Part shown: piece by piece, positions 34,494-42,894 of the stretch | Layout of the letters: each line of letters begins with the position of its first letter | Numbering within the stretch: the stretch's first letter is position 1 | NCBI GenBank assembly: GCA_020633325.1 | Contig: JACKDX010000001.1 | Span: 372,001 to 436,000, forward strand | Direction of reading: 5' to 3' | DNA from: Myxococcales bacterium | GTDB lineage: Bacteria > Myxococcota_A > Polyangia > Polyangiales > GCA-016699535 | Length of the DNA stretch: 64,000 bases | Position numbers and translations under genes: made by a program | The notes under the pieces: model-generated | What the model was told of the DNA's origin: nothing | The model's input: only the letters and a program-made list of their open reading frames with translations | Databases searched by the model: none

Positions 34494-35579
34494 TTATTCG
34501 CTTACGGCTTTAGCAAGCGGCTCACAGGCTGGGCAACTACCATCCTTTCGCACGATGGCGTACCCCGCCTGAGCATCTTCGCCGTATCCGGTAAAGTTTA
34601 CGTTGAAAATGATGGCCAACCGGGCATGGACGCCTGGGATAGCGCCCGACTTGAGCATATCCACGGCTTGCCCCAGCCATGCGGCGTGCTCTTCGATTGA
34701 TGTATTTTTGGCCCAGCTAAACTGGCTTGGGACACCGCCATAGTCATCGCCCGAAAGATACCCCAGTTCGGTCAGGCACACAGGCAAGCCATTCGCTTTG
34801 GGTGCTTCGGCATAGGTACGCAGCTGCGGTACAAAGTACCAGCTATAATGAAATCCGTCCTCGGGTGCATCGGCAGGATGTCCTGAGGTTTGGTCCGGCG
34901 AAGTTGCTCCCGAGTTATGGTGCACACCGATGCAGTCCATCGCCGAGGCGCCGCCTGCTTCGAGCATTTGCGTGACAAACACATCATCGTTACAGCCGCC
35001 CTCTGTACAACCTTGCTCGCCAAAGAAGCCCGTAGGCGCCGGGGCGCCGCTTATCACCAGGACCGAAGGTTTCTGTGCCTTGATGGCAGCGTAGGCGGGC
35101 TTTAGCATTTGCTCGACATAGGCCCCGCCACTGATGGACCCTTGGGGCCATTCGCGGTCAATATTCGGTTCATTCCAGATCTCGATCGCATCGGGACCGA
35201 GCGCCGCAAGATCACCCATGAACTGAGTGACACCGGCGAAGTCAATGGACGACGGGCGCTCTTGCCCGGTTACACTGATAAGTACCTTCATGGACTTTTG
35301 ATGCGCCTCGTCAATGACGCCGCGTAGCTGCTCGGCGTCGCTCGTCCCGAACTTATGCTGGTGCTTGACCCAATTCATGCCGGCGCTTTGCATGGTGTCA
35401 TAAACGTCGCCAAGCCCGCCCGCGATCTGACCGCCGAGCTCGAAACAATCCGTGCCGTCGCAACCCTGGATAGCAAGAGGGTTGTCTTCGTCATTGGCCA
35501 GATCAGACTGCTGTGGTTCCCGGTCGTGGTGCTCGACGGACGTAGCGCATCCGACTGTAAGCATCGCGCTCAGCATCAT
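34494..35579 (-). CDS. Glycoside-hydrolase-like lipoprotein (clan A type)
   Basis: I place the start at ATG 35579 (TTG 35591 is possible), because a longer frame would read through the tRNA gene. The short signal MMLSAMLTVGC ends in a lipobox. The mature protein shows a TIM-barrel pattern with two clan-A-type catalytic residues: WNEPN (Glu about 138, acid/base) and CLTELG (Glu about 272, nucleophile), plus VHHNS. The family (GH5/GH39-like) is not certain and the substrate is unknown. Paired cysteines (GCDGTDC, GCTEGGC) suggest disulfides. Confidence 0.7.
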   Translation of the reverse strand: MMLSAMLTVGCATSVEHHDREPQQSDLANDEDNPLAIQGCDGTDCFELGGQIAGGLGDVYDTMQSAGMNWVKHQHKFGTSDAEQLRGVIDEAHQKSMKVLISVTGQERPSSIDFAGVTQFMGDLAALGPDAIEIWNEPNIDREWPQGSISGGAYVEQMLKPAYAAIKAQKPSVLVISGAPAPTGFFGEQGCTEGGCNDDVFVTQMLEAGGASAMDCIGVHHNSGATSPDQTSGHPADAPEDGFHYSWYFVPQLRTYAEAPKANGLPVCLTELGYLSGDDYGGVPSQFSWAKNTSIEEHAAWLGQAVDMLKSGAIPGVHARLAIIFNVNFTGYGEDAQAGYAIVRKDGSCPACEPLAKAVSE

Positions 35580-35619
35580 GAGCCCCGCCAAGCTGCGGGG
35601 TGCGCGAGAAACTGCACGG

Positions 35620-35693
35620 TGGCGATGCGTGGATTCGAACCACGGACCTAGCGCGTATGAAACGCCCGCTCTAACCAACTGAGCTACATCGCC
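35620..35693 (-). tRNA. tRNA-Met (anticodon CAT), elongator type
   Basis: Read on the minus strand from 35693, the 74-base gene folds completely: acceptor GGCGATG pairs with CATCGCC; the D arm is GCTC/GAGC with loop AGTTGGTTA; the anticodon stem is GGCGT/GCGCT around TTCATAC (CAT); the T arm is CGTGG/CCACG around TTCGAAT; the discriminator is A. CCA is not encoded (CCG follows). Position 1 pairs with 72, so it is not an initiator; it could also be a tRNA-Ile2 (lysidine-modified). Confidence 0.93.
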
Positions 35694-35707
35694 CGGCTGA
35701 ACGGCGG

Positions 35708-35735
35708 TGTATCGGACCCCAGCCCATGCTGTCAA
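35708..35735 (-). promoter_or_regulatory. Sigma-70-like promoter for the tRNA gene
   Basis: On the minus strand TTGACA (35735-35730) is followed after 16 bases by GATACA (35713-35708). Transcription would start about 8 bases before the tRNA 5' end at 35693, the expected distance. The -35 box is perfect; the -10 box is weak. The same transcript could continue into the hydrolase-like gene 41 bases past the tRNA. Confidence 0.55.
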
Positions 35736-35912
35736 TTGAGGCCGTAAGACCGGTTTAATGGTGACGCACTTCGGCATACCATTGGTCATGCAACCTACAC
35801 GCCAAGTATTTCCACTGAATTCATTGAATAAAACGCCGGTGTCTGCCTCTCGGGCGGGGACGGCTGACCTCATCTCTTTGCTAAAAGTCCCAAACACGGC
35901 CAGAGCTCGGTA

Positions 35913-36110
35913 ATGCGCGCCTGGCAAGAGAGCGGTTTTTTCTATAGCGCACCGCTGTCACCGGACATGGACATCTTTTTGGGATTACTGCGACAGCTTG
36001 CCGAGGAAACCCAGCCCGGGCTGGGCCCCCAGGTCAATATGTGTTGGATTGATACGCGCCACGTGTATCGGGTTTGGGTCGAGGAGCCGTACCCCATCCT
36101 CTCGCCCTAG
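35913..36110 (+). CDS. Possible small ORF, 65 residues
   Basis: Begins MRAWQESGFFYSAPLSPDMD and ends in a PYPILSP tail. It is acidic, has no signal or membrane segment and no family I know. The upstream ribosome site is weak. It fills the otherwise empty gap between the tRNA promoter and the next kinase and reads with normal amino acid composition, but coding is not proven. Confidence 0.3.
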   Translation: MRAWQESGFFYSAPLSPDMDIFLGLLRQLAEETQPGLGPQVNMCWIDTRHVYRVWVEEPYPILSP

Positions 36111-36179
36111 GGTCTCTTTTGTTAGTGCATTCTGTATTTGGGCCGAGGGGAGCCGCCGTGCTAAATTGCCGTCTCTAAC

Positions 36180-37889
36180 ATGCAAGGTGCACCCCTACTT
36201 GGCCAACGCATAGGCCCCTACGAGCTGATGCACAAAATCAGCGTGGGCGGAATGGCAGAGACTTTTTTGGCCCGGCGCCAAGGACCCGGCGGCTTCGAGC
36301 AGCAGGTGTGCCTGAAGCGGGTATTGCCCGCGTTTGCGGAAGACAAGGAATTCGCTCGCCTTTTTCTGGATGAGGCGCGGCTGGCAGCGCAGTTGCGTCA
36401 CACCAACATCGTCCAGGTTTACGACTTCGGGGTCGAGGACGAGGCCTATTATATGGCCCTTGAGCTTATCGAAGGCATGGACCTCAGGCAGCTCCTTCAG
36501 ATTCTGGAGTATCAACATCGTACCATCCCCGCAGAGATCGTGGCCATTATCGCCACCGAGCTTACAAGCGCCCTTGAGTACGCCCACGCCCTTGAGATCA
36601 ATGGCAAGCATGCGGGCGTTGTGCATCGGGACATTTCACCGTCTAACGTTCTGCTGAGTTATACCGGCAGTGTCAAGCTGGCGGATTTTGGTATCGCCAA
36701 GGCGGCTACCCATGCGCATGTCACAAGGAGCGGTGTCGTCAAAGGCAAAGTGCCCTATATGGCGCCTGAGCACGCCACCGGCGCTCTCATCGATGCGCGA
36801 AGCGATTTATTCTCTCTGGGCGTGCTGCTTTATGAGTCACTGACGGGGTATCGACCCTTCGATGGCTCAAACGAAATGGCCACACTCACCAATCTCATCT
36901 CCGGCAATTACAAACGCTTGGCCGAAGCGGCGCCCGATACACCGGCACACTTTGCTGAAGTGATTGAAAAACTCCTGTCCGCAAAGCCCGAAGACCGCTA
37001 TCAAAGTGCCATCGAACTCATGGACGCATTGGTCCATGCGGCACCTCCGTCCACGACCAAACGCACATTGGGAACGCTGGTGAGGGAGGCCCGATCGCTA
37101 CAACCGACACCGCTCGATATCGCCAAGACCTCTACGACGAGCGGTGTTATCGCTCGGCCGTCGGGCTCGTTTCCGACGGAAGAGGAAATCCGGGACGATG
37201 AAAAACAACCCGAGATGCTTCCCCACGAGAGCTCGGACACCAAGACTCAAGCAGCGTCATTGCATCACCGGAAGCCCGATCAGGTCCAAGAAATACGGCC
37301 GCGCACGTCGACTTTCATAGAGCCTGGCGTGAAAAAACGTTTCAACCGGCGGGCGCTCGTGGTTGTTCTCGCGTTCTCGGCCGTCATTGGCGCAGTGAGT
37401 TGGGGTATGGCGTTGCACCGCGGGCAGCTTCGCTCCCAGGGCCCCATTTCCATCGAGACCATCTCCCGTCCTTCTGGCCGAGACACACAACCCGTTTCCC
37501 CAAATCCGTCATTGGCTACGCGCTCGACTATCGTCAAGCCATACACAGCTAAAGCGGCACCCAAAGCAGCTGAGTCCGTCGCAATCCCTCGACCTGCGCC
37601 ATCTTCGGCCGCCGCTCCATCGGGCAGCACACCTGAGTCACCGTTAGAGTCTGAGGACGATCTCGAGAGCGGTGCGGAACATGGCCGGGATGGCATCGTA
37701 ACGGTGCGGATCTTGCCGTGGGGTAACGTGTGGATCGACGGCGTGTACTATGGCAAGGGTCCCATCACCAAGCGCCTAAAGCCAGGCAATCACAAAATCT
37801 CTGGTGGTCATGGCCGTCCAATCGCGGAACGCACTCTGCGCGTTCGGCCTGGGCGTGTACACAACTTAGATGTCCGCGTCGATGGGTGA
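36180..37889 (+). CDS. Ser/Thr protein kinase with transmembrane helix and C-terminal PEGA-like domain
   Basis: A 569-residue kinase: glycine loop ISVGGMAETFLA, lysine in VCLKRVLP, catalytic HRDISPSN, DFGIAKAA and APEHATG. The linker is rich in Ser, Thr and Pro. One membrane helix (ALVVVLAFSAVIGAVSWGMAL) is followed by an external part rich in Ala/Pro, and the last 70 residues look PEGA-like (VTVRILPWGNVWIDGVYYGKGPITKRL). It is similar in plan to the kinase at 2364, suggesting paralogues. Its stop is 26 bases from the convergent nrdJ stop. Confidence 0.9.
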   Translation: MQGAPLLGQRIGPYELMHKISVGGMAETFLARRQGPGGFEQQVCLKRVLPAFAEDKEFARLFLDEARLAAQLRHTNIVQVYDFGVEDEAYYMALELIEGMDLRQLLQILEYQHRTIPAEIVAIIATELTSALEYAHALEINGKHAGVVHRDISPSNVLLSYTGSVKLADFGIAKAATHAHVTRSGVVKGKVPYMAPEHATGALIDARSDLFSLGVLLYESLTGYRPFDGSNEMATLTNLISGNYKRLAEAAPDTPAHFAEVIEKLLSAKPEDRYQSAIELMDALVHAAPPSTTKRTLGTLVREARSLQPTPLDIAKTSTTSGVIARPSGSFPTEEEIRDDEKQPEMLPHESSDTKTQAASLHHRKPDQVQEIRPRTSTFIEPGVKKRFNRRALVVVLAFSAVIGAVSWGMALHRGQLRSQGPISIETISRPSGRDTQPVSPNPSLATRSTIVKPYTAKAAPKAAESVAIPRPAPSSAAAPSGSTPESPLESEDDLESGAEHGRDGIVTVRILPWGNVWIDGVYYGKGPITKRLKPGNHKISGGHGRPIAERTLRVRPGRVHNLDVRVDG

Positions 37890-37915
37890 CTTGACGCGCG
37901 GAAGACTGTCAGCCG

Positions 37916-40900
37916 CTAGCTACATCCCAAGCTTGCGCCGCAGTTGAGGCACTTGTAGCACGCCCCGTTGCGCACGGTGATATGACCGCAGTTATCACAG
38001 ATGGGTGCATCACCCATCATTTCCCCAAGCTGTTGATCAAGTGCGCTATCTCGGGAGTCTGACGCTTGAACGGCCACGGGCGGCGGCGTGACCGATGGAT
38101 ACTGGGAGTTACCTCCGGGCATCTGCCTGTGCGCATTAAAATCAGTGGGATTGTTGATCTCGGTCTGTACTTCCTTGGGCGGTACGTGGGCCAGATCGTA
38201 GTACTTGAGATACTCCACCCCCAAGACGCGGAACACATAATCAATCATTGACGTGGCAAACTTTACGTTGGGATGACCTTCCACCGGCCCCTGAGGCTCA
38301 AATCGCGTGAAGGTAAACTGCTCCACAAATGAACGCAGAGGCACTCCGTGCTGCAGACCCATCGAGACACTGATGGCAAAGCAGTTCATCAATGACCGAA
38401 ATGCCGCGCCCTCCTTGTGCATGTCGATGAATATCTCCCCGAGAGAGCCATCCGCGTACTCGCCGGTGCGCAAAAACACTTTATGTCCCCCCACGCGTGC
38501 CTCTTGGGTGAACCCATGGCGTTTCTTGGGCAACCGGTGCCGAACGGATTCAGGCGGCCGTGCGCCTTCCTGGATCTGAAGCGCGATTTCCTGAGGTGCT
38601 TCCTTGGCCTTCTCTTTGCTATCGCCCTCTCCCTTCGCCGAAAGCGGTTGCGAAAGCTTGCATCCGTCTCGATAGAGCGCCACGGCCTTAAGTCCTAGCT
38701 TCCAGCCGGCGAAATAAATGTCTTGCGCATCCTCGACAGTGGCTTCGTTCGGCAGGTTAACCGTTTTAGAAATCGCCCCCGACAAAAACGGCTGGGCCGC
38801 CGCCATCATCCTTATGTGCGACATGGGCGCCAAAAACCGTTGACCCTGCCGTCCGCAACGATTGGCGCAATCAAACACCGCGAAGTGTTCATCACGCAGA
38901 TGAGGCGCGCCCTCAATGGTCATATGTCCGATGACATGGTCGTTCAGCTCTTGTAGCTGCGTGTTGTCAAGCCCGAATAGCCGCAGTAGACTAAAGTCTG
39001 GTGCACTCCGGGCTTTAGCATCGATCCCCAGTCGTTTGTAAGCGGCCTCGCCGATTACCCAAGGCGCCAGGGCTTGGGAGACGTCAAACACCGTGGTGAG
39101 GGTCTCTTCTGCCTTGGCGATCTCTTTTTCAGTCAAGCCCTTTTCGAGCAGCACGCTGCGCGAGACATGCGGCGCGCCGGTAAAGGTGTTGCTGCCGCTG
39201 ACATAGGCAATGATCTCCATCGCTTGCGCATCCGTATACCCAAGGCGCTTCAGTGCTTCGGGGATACTTTGGTTTGCAATTTTAAAGTGACCGCCGCCTG
39301 CAAGCTTCTTGAACTTGATCAGCGCGAAATCCGGTTCGATCCCCGTCGTATCGCAATCCATCAATAGACCGATGGTCCCCGTCGGAGCCAGCACTGTGGT
39401 TTGGGCGTTACGGTACCCATACACTTCGCCTAAGGCGCACGCCTGGTCCCAAGATTCCTGAGCAGCTTCGATGAGCTCTCTGGGACAGGCTAACGTGCCG
39501 TCCTTGGCCATGCCCGGCCCAGTGTCGGTGCCCACGTGATAGGCAGCGTCGCGATGTTTTTGCATCACGCTCAGCATGGCCTTAGCGTTTTTCTTATAGC
39601 CTTCAAAAGGACCTTTGGATGCTGCCACCTCAGCGGAAGCCTTGTAGCCATGACCGCACAGTATCGCAGTCAATGCACCGCAAATCGCGCGTCCCTGGTC
39701 ACTGTCATAGGGCACGCCCCACCGCATGAGGAGGGTTCCCAAGTTGGCATAACCCAGCCCGAGAGGGCGATAGTCATGGCTATTTTGCGCGATTCTTTCC
39801 GTAGGATATGAGGAGTAATCCACCAAGATTTCCTGCGCCACGATCAAGAGACGCACCGTATGCCGATAGCCTTCAACATCAAAGCTCCCATCGGGTTTCA
39901 AAAATTTGATGAGGTTGATGGACGACAGATTGCAGGCCGTGTCATCCAAGAACATATATTCCGAGCACGGATTCGAAGCATTGATGCGGCCCGTCTCCGA
40001 ACAGGTGTGCCATTCATTAATCGTGGTGTCGTACTGCACGCCAGGATCCGCACAATGCCACGCGCTCTGAGCAACTTTGTCCCATAACTCGCGGGCTCGA
40101 TAGGTATCGATGATGTCGCCAGTGGTGCGGTTTCGGGTATGCCACTCCTCGTCGTTCTCGACAGCCTTCATGAACGCGTCGGTGACGCGGACAGAGTTAT
40201 TAGAGTTTTGACCGGATATGGTGTGATACGCCTCGCCATTAAAGTCAGCGCTGTAACCCTGCTCTATGAGGGCATGGGCTTTCTTTTCCTCTTTGGTCTT
40301 CCATTCGATGAAATCCACGATCTCGGGATGGTCCATATCGAGGCACACCATCTTTGCCGCACGGCGGGTAGTGCCGCCCGACTTTGTCGCACCTGCGGCG
40401 CGGTCAAAAACTTCCAAGAAACTCATCAGCCCGGAAGATGTTCCGCCACCTGAAAGCTTCTCCTGCTTACCGCGCAGAGTGCTAAAATTGGTTCCCGTCC
40501 CTGAGCCATACTTAAACAAGCGCGCTTCGGTTTTCACCAGGTCATAGATAGACATGAGATCATCAGACACGCTTTGAATGAAACACGCCGAACATTGGGG
40601 CTGCTCATAGGCGGTCTTGGTCTCGAGCACCCGATGGGCATCCAGGCTCCAGGCATAATTGCCGCCGCTGCCTTCGATCCCGTAGCTCTGGTAGAGCCCG
40701 CAGTTGAACCATACCGGCGAGTTGAACGCCGCGATCTGATGCACCAAGATGTAACTCAGCTCGGCTTCAAACGCCTCGGCATCGGCGGGGCTTGAAAAAT
40801 AGCCACCTTGCTTTTGGCCAGATTCGCGAATGGTGTGTGCCAAGCGGTGCACCAACTCTCGTACGCTGCGCTCGCCCTTTTTTGGATCGCCATGGATGCC

Positions 40901-41194
40901 TGCTTTTCGGAAGTATTTGGAGACGGCGATGTCGGTGGCAAGCTGTGACCAGTCCTCCGGAGCTTCCATCCCTCGCATCTCGAACACGGTGCTACCGTCG
41001 GCATCCGAGATCACGCTGTCGCGTTTGACATAGCGCACATCATCCAAGGGATTTTGCCCCGCCTTGGTGAAATACCGGGGCTGCGCGAGCCCCTTGGGAT
41101 GAGTCTTGAGCCCTATGTCCGAGCGCCCGGGGGCCCCATGACTGCTCCCCTGGCCTGAGGCGTGGGACCCATTGTGACGCACCGCGTCATTCAT
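37916..41194 (-). CDS. nrdJ: Adenosylcobalamin-dependent ribonucleotide reductase (class II)
   Basis: Makes deoxyribonucleotides with vitamin B12 rather than oxygen or iron. The protein is about 1093 residues; I start at ATG 41194 because the 55-codon upstream extension lacks homology. Visible: NSPVWFNCGLYQSYG, GTGTNFSTLRG, NPCSEYMFLDDTACNLSSINL, ATNTVLAPTGTIGLLMDCD-type phrase (read as APTGTIGLLMDCDTTGIEPD), a C-terminal extension, and a Cys-rich end (CDNCGHITVRNGACYKC) that probably forms a zinc ribbon and the redox-active tail. Its leader carries a DnaA box (see separate entry). No nrdR gene is visible here. Confidence 0.95.
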   Translation of the reverse strand: MNDAVRHNGSHASGQGSSHGAPGRSDIGLKTHPKGLAQPRYFTKAGQNPLDDVRYVKRDSVISDADGSTVFEMRGMEAPEDWSQLATDIAVSKYFRKAGIHGDPKKGERSVRELVHRLAHTIRESGQKQGGYFSSPADAEAFEAELSYILVHQIAAFNSPVWFNCGLYQSYGIEGSGGNYAWSLDAHRVLETKTAYEQPQCSACFIQSVSDDLMSIYDLVKTEARLFKYGSGTGTNFSTLRGKQEKLSGGGTSSGLMSFLEVFDRAAGATKSGGTTRRAAKMVCLDMDHPEIVDFIEWKTKEEKKAHALIEQGYSADFNGEAYHTISGQNSNNSVRVTDAFMKAVENDEEWHTRNRTTGDIIDTYRARELWDKVAQSAWHCADPGVQYDTTINEWHTCSETGRINASNPCSEYMFLDDTACNLSSINLIKFLKPDGSFDVEGYRHTVRLLIVAQEILVDYSSYPTERIAQNSHDYRPLGLGYANLGTLLMRWGVPYDSDQGRAICGALTAILCGHGYKASAEVAASKGPFEGYKKNAKAMLSVMQKHRDAAYHVGTDTGPGMAKDGTLACPRELIEAAQESWDQACALGEVYGYRNAQTTVLAPTGTIGLLMDCDTTGIEPDFALIKFKKLAGGGHFKIANQSIPEALKRLGYTDAQAMEIIAYVSGSNTFTGAPHVSRSVLLEKGLTEKEIAKAEETLTTVFDVSQALAPWVIGEAAYKRLGIDAKARSAPDFSLLRLFGLDNTQLQELNDHVIGHMTIEGAPHLRDEHFAVFDCANRCGRQGQRFLAPMSHIRMMAAAQPFLSGAISKTVNLPNEATVEDAQDIYFAGWKLGLKAVALYRDGCKLSQPLSAKGEGDSKEKAKEAPQEIALQIQEGARPPESVRHRLPKKRHGFTQEARVGGHKVFLRTGEYADGSLGEIFIDMHKEGAAFRSLMNCFAISVSMGLQHGVPLRSFVEQFTFTRFEPQGPVEGHPNVKFATSMIDYVFRVLGVEYLKYYDLAHVPPKEVQTEINNPTDFNAHRQMPGGNSQYPSVTPPPVAVQASDSRDSALDQQLGEMMGDAPICDNCGHITVRNGACYKCLNCGASLGCS

Positions 41195-41300
41195 TCCGAT
41201 TCCAGCTTCGCTTCCACGTGCATACAGTGCCAAGACCCACCTCCATTTTACCCAAACGTTTGAAACAGTTATCCTAAGAAAGCTCGGCTGCGCCTTCGAT

Positions 41301-41319
41301 TTATCCACAAGCGGTGGAT
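41301..41319. promoter_or_regulatory. DnaA box inverted pair upstream of nrdJ
   Basis: TTATCCACA (41301-41309) is a perfect consensus DnaA-ATP box. Overlapping it, ATCCAC (41303-41308) and GTGGAT (41314-41319) form an inverted repeat with 5 bases between, so a second, weaker box lies on the other strand. The position is about 107 bases upstream of the nrdJ start. DnaA control of ribonucleotide reductase is established in E. coli nrdAB; here it is inferred for the class II enzyme. The rest of 41195-41372 shows no clear riboswitch. Confidence 0.5.
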
Positions 41320-41372
41320 GCTCGATTTGCCCCCCAATACCACCCGTTGTGGTGAACAAGCGTTGTACGTAT

Positions 41373-41427
41373 CGGCCCCCACGGGGTCAATAGCCTCCTT
41401 CTGAGGCGGGCCGTTTTCTTTTTTTTT
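41373..41427 (+). terminator. Intrinsic terminator-like structure on plus strand
   Basis: An outer stem CGGCCC (41373-41378) / GGGCCG (41408-41413) encloses an inner hairpin GCCTC-cttct-GAGGC (41393-41407), and a long T-rich tract (TTTTCTTTTTTTTT) follows at 41414-41427. This is a canonical rho-independent shape pointing away from nrdJ. On the plus strand it lies 122 bases before the membrane protein gene at 41549, so it would be an attenuator or the end of a short unannotated transcript. Confidence 0.6.
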
Positions 41428-41548
41428 CGTGTAAAATCATGTACTTAGATTTATATGCGCAAATATGCGACAATGTGATCCTATGTCGGACACTGCCTCT
41501 GCCCCACCGACCCGTAACCCGCGCTGCTCCCCCTCTCTTTAGAGTACA

Positions 41549-42322
41549 ATGGCTAGTGGTAACGTCCAAAAAAAACACCACCTATTGGGGATAAGGTCCT
41601 TCACGGTGCCCAGCGTACGAGCATGGCTTGGGATGCTGCTCATAGCTCTAGTTATCCTGACAATTGCCAGCCTCCTATCAGAAACCATTGTTCTTTCGCC
41701 GGAGTTCGGCTACGCGATCGCCTTCTTGGCGGTGTCAGTCAGCGTGCTCAGCTGCGCATGGGCATGCCCGAAGCCCGAATGGAGCGCCACGATCTGGGCG
41801 GGCATAGGTGCGACTCTCGGTTTGGCTGCCCTAGGTTGGCTCACGAAAAGCCTTGCGCCTTTAACACAAGTCTCCTTAGTCACGTTGATCTTATTAAGCG
41901 CAGGGACACTGCTAGGAAGTCGTGTGGGCCACAGCATCGAAGCGCCAGGGCACCTGCTCGCTGTCGCAGTGGTTTCCTCACTCGCGGATATGTGGAGCGT
42001 ATTTTATCAAGCCGGGCCCTCAGGCAACATCGCGCACAACGAAGCTGCGCTGACGCTGCTGGCGCTCTCCTGGCCGCTTCTTGGCAGCAGCGACGTCATC
42101 CCGTTGATTGGGGTAGGCGATGTGATTTTCTGTGCCATCTACATAGGGGCAAGCCGCGTACACGCCCTCAGCATGGCGCGTACGCTCGTTGCGCTTTCGC
42201 TCTCCTTCGTTCTCACGCTCGCTTTATTGTTCATATACCAATGCCCGATACCCGTGCTGCCCATCATGGGCGCATGCATCCTGATAGCGCTTCCTCAAAG
42301 TCGGAAGCTCATTCGTGGATAA
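41549..42322 (+). CDS. Multi-pass membrane protein with GxGD protease-like motifs
   Basis: A 257-residue protein with seven to eight predicted hydrophobic segments and no signal peptide. I see a possible intramembrane aspartyl protease plan: Asp147 in SLADMWSVFYQ, the GxGD-type motif GVGD at 188-191 in a hydrophobic stretch (LIGVGDVIFCAIYIG), and a PxLP segment (IPVLP, 234-238) where presenilin/SPP proteins carry PALP. The similarity comes from motif reading only; it could be a different membrane protein. The start ATG has a weak ribosome site; a later ATG at 41633 is possible. Confidence 0.55.
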   Translation: MASGNVQKKHHLLGIRSFTVPSVRAWLGMLLIALVILTIASLLSETIVLSPEFGYAIAFLAVSVSVLSCAWACPKPEWSATIWAGIGATLGLAALGWLTKSLAPLTQVSLVTLILLSAGTLLGSRVGHSIEAPGHLLAVAVVSSLADMWSVFYQAGPSGNIAHNEAALTLLALSWPLLGSSDVIPLIGVGDVIFCAIYIGASRVHALSMARTLVALSLSFVLTLALLFIYQCPIPVLPIMGACILIALPQSRKLIRG

Positions 42323-42348
42323 GATCCTCGCGACCTGTTCAGTGTCGG

Positions 42349-42828
42349 TTAGTCGAGGAGGCTGCGGAGCATCCAAGCGGTTTTTTCGTGGACCTGCATG
42401 CGCTGGGTGAGCAAATCGCAAGTCGGCTGATCATTTGCGTCTTCTGCCGACTTGAACACCTCGCGCGCGGTCCGGGCGACGGTTTCGTGACCTTCGATCA
42501 AGCGGCGAATCATGTCCTTGGCTGCCGGCACGCCCTCTTGCTCCTTGATCGAGGACAACTCGGAAAACTGTTTGTACGTTCCTGGCGCGGGCAACCCGAG
42601 GGCGCGAATGCGCTCGGCAATCAGATCAACGGCAAGCGCCAATTCGGCGTACTGCGTCTCGAACATCAGATGCAGCATCTGAAACATCGGTCCAGTCACG
42701 TTCCAGTGGAAGTTATGCGTTTTTATATACAACGTGTAGCTGTCCGCCAGAACGCGCGATAGACCATCAGCGATGTCTTCGCGTTTCTTAGCCGGAATGC
42801 CGATGTCGATTTGCATTGTATTTTCCAT
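42349..42828 (-). CDS. dps: Dps-family ferritin-like DNA protection protein
   Basis: A 159-residue four-helix ferritin-like protein that stores iron, uses peroxide and protects DNA. The N-terminal ferroxidase region (TLYIKTHNFHWNVTGPMFQMLHLMFETQYAELALAVDLIAERI) has the His/Asp/Glu set at the dimer interface typical of Dps. A GGGGA ribosome site precedes the ATG. A standalone gene, convergent with the membrane protein gene at 42322. Confidence 0.92.
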   Translation of the reverse strand: MENTMQIDIGIPAKKREDIADGLSRVLADSYTLYIKTHNFHWNVTGPMFQMLHLMFETQYAELALAVDLIAERIRALGLPAPGTYKQFSELSSIKEQEGVPAAKDMIRRLIEGHETVARTAREVFKSAEDANDQPTCDLLTQRMQVHEKTAWMLRSLLD

Positions 42829-42894
42829 AATGTCCCCAAGTCATGAATGAAGGTTTTGCGTGATAGCATATCCTTTTTCCAACTTTCGTGCAGC

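Noticed and set aside
35580..35927. N-terminal extension of the hydrolase-like lipoprotein
   Set aside because: The frame reads through the complete tRNA-Met gene; the lipobox signal begins at ATG 35579.
41195..41359. 55-codon extension of nrdJ
   Set aside because: It lies in the leader with the DnaA box and carries no family residues.
41195..41372. Cobalamin riboswitch in the nrdJ leader
   Set aside because: No B12-box-like or conserved core sequence was recognised; only the DnaA box and palindromes are visible.
41623..42762. Long 379-codon plus-strand frame spanning the membrane protein and dps regions
   Set aside because: It runs in another frame over two well-supported genes on either strand and encodes arginine/proline-rich nonsense without motifs.
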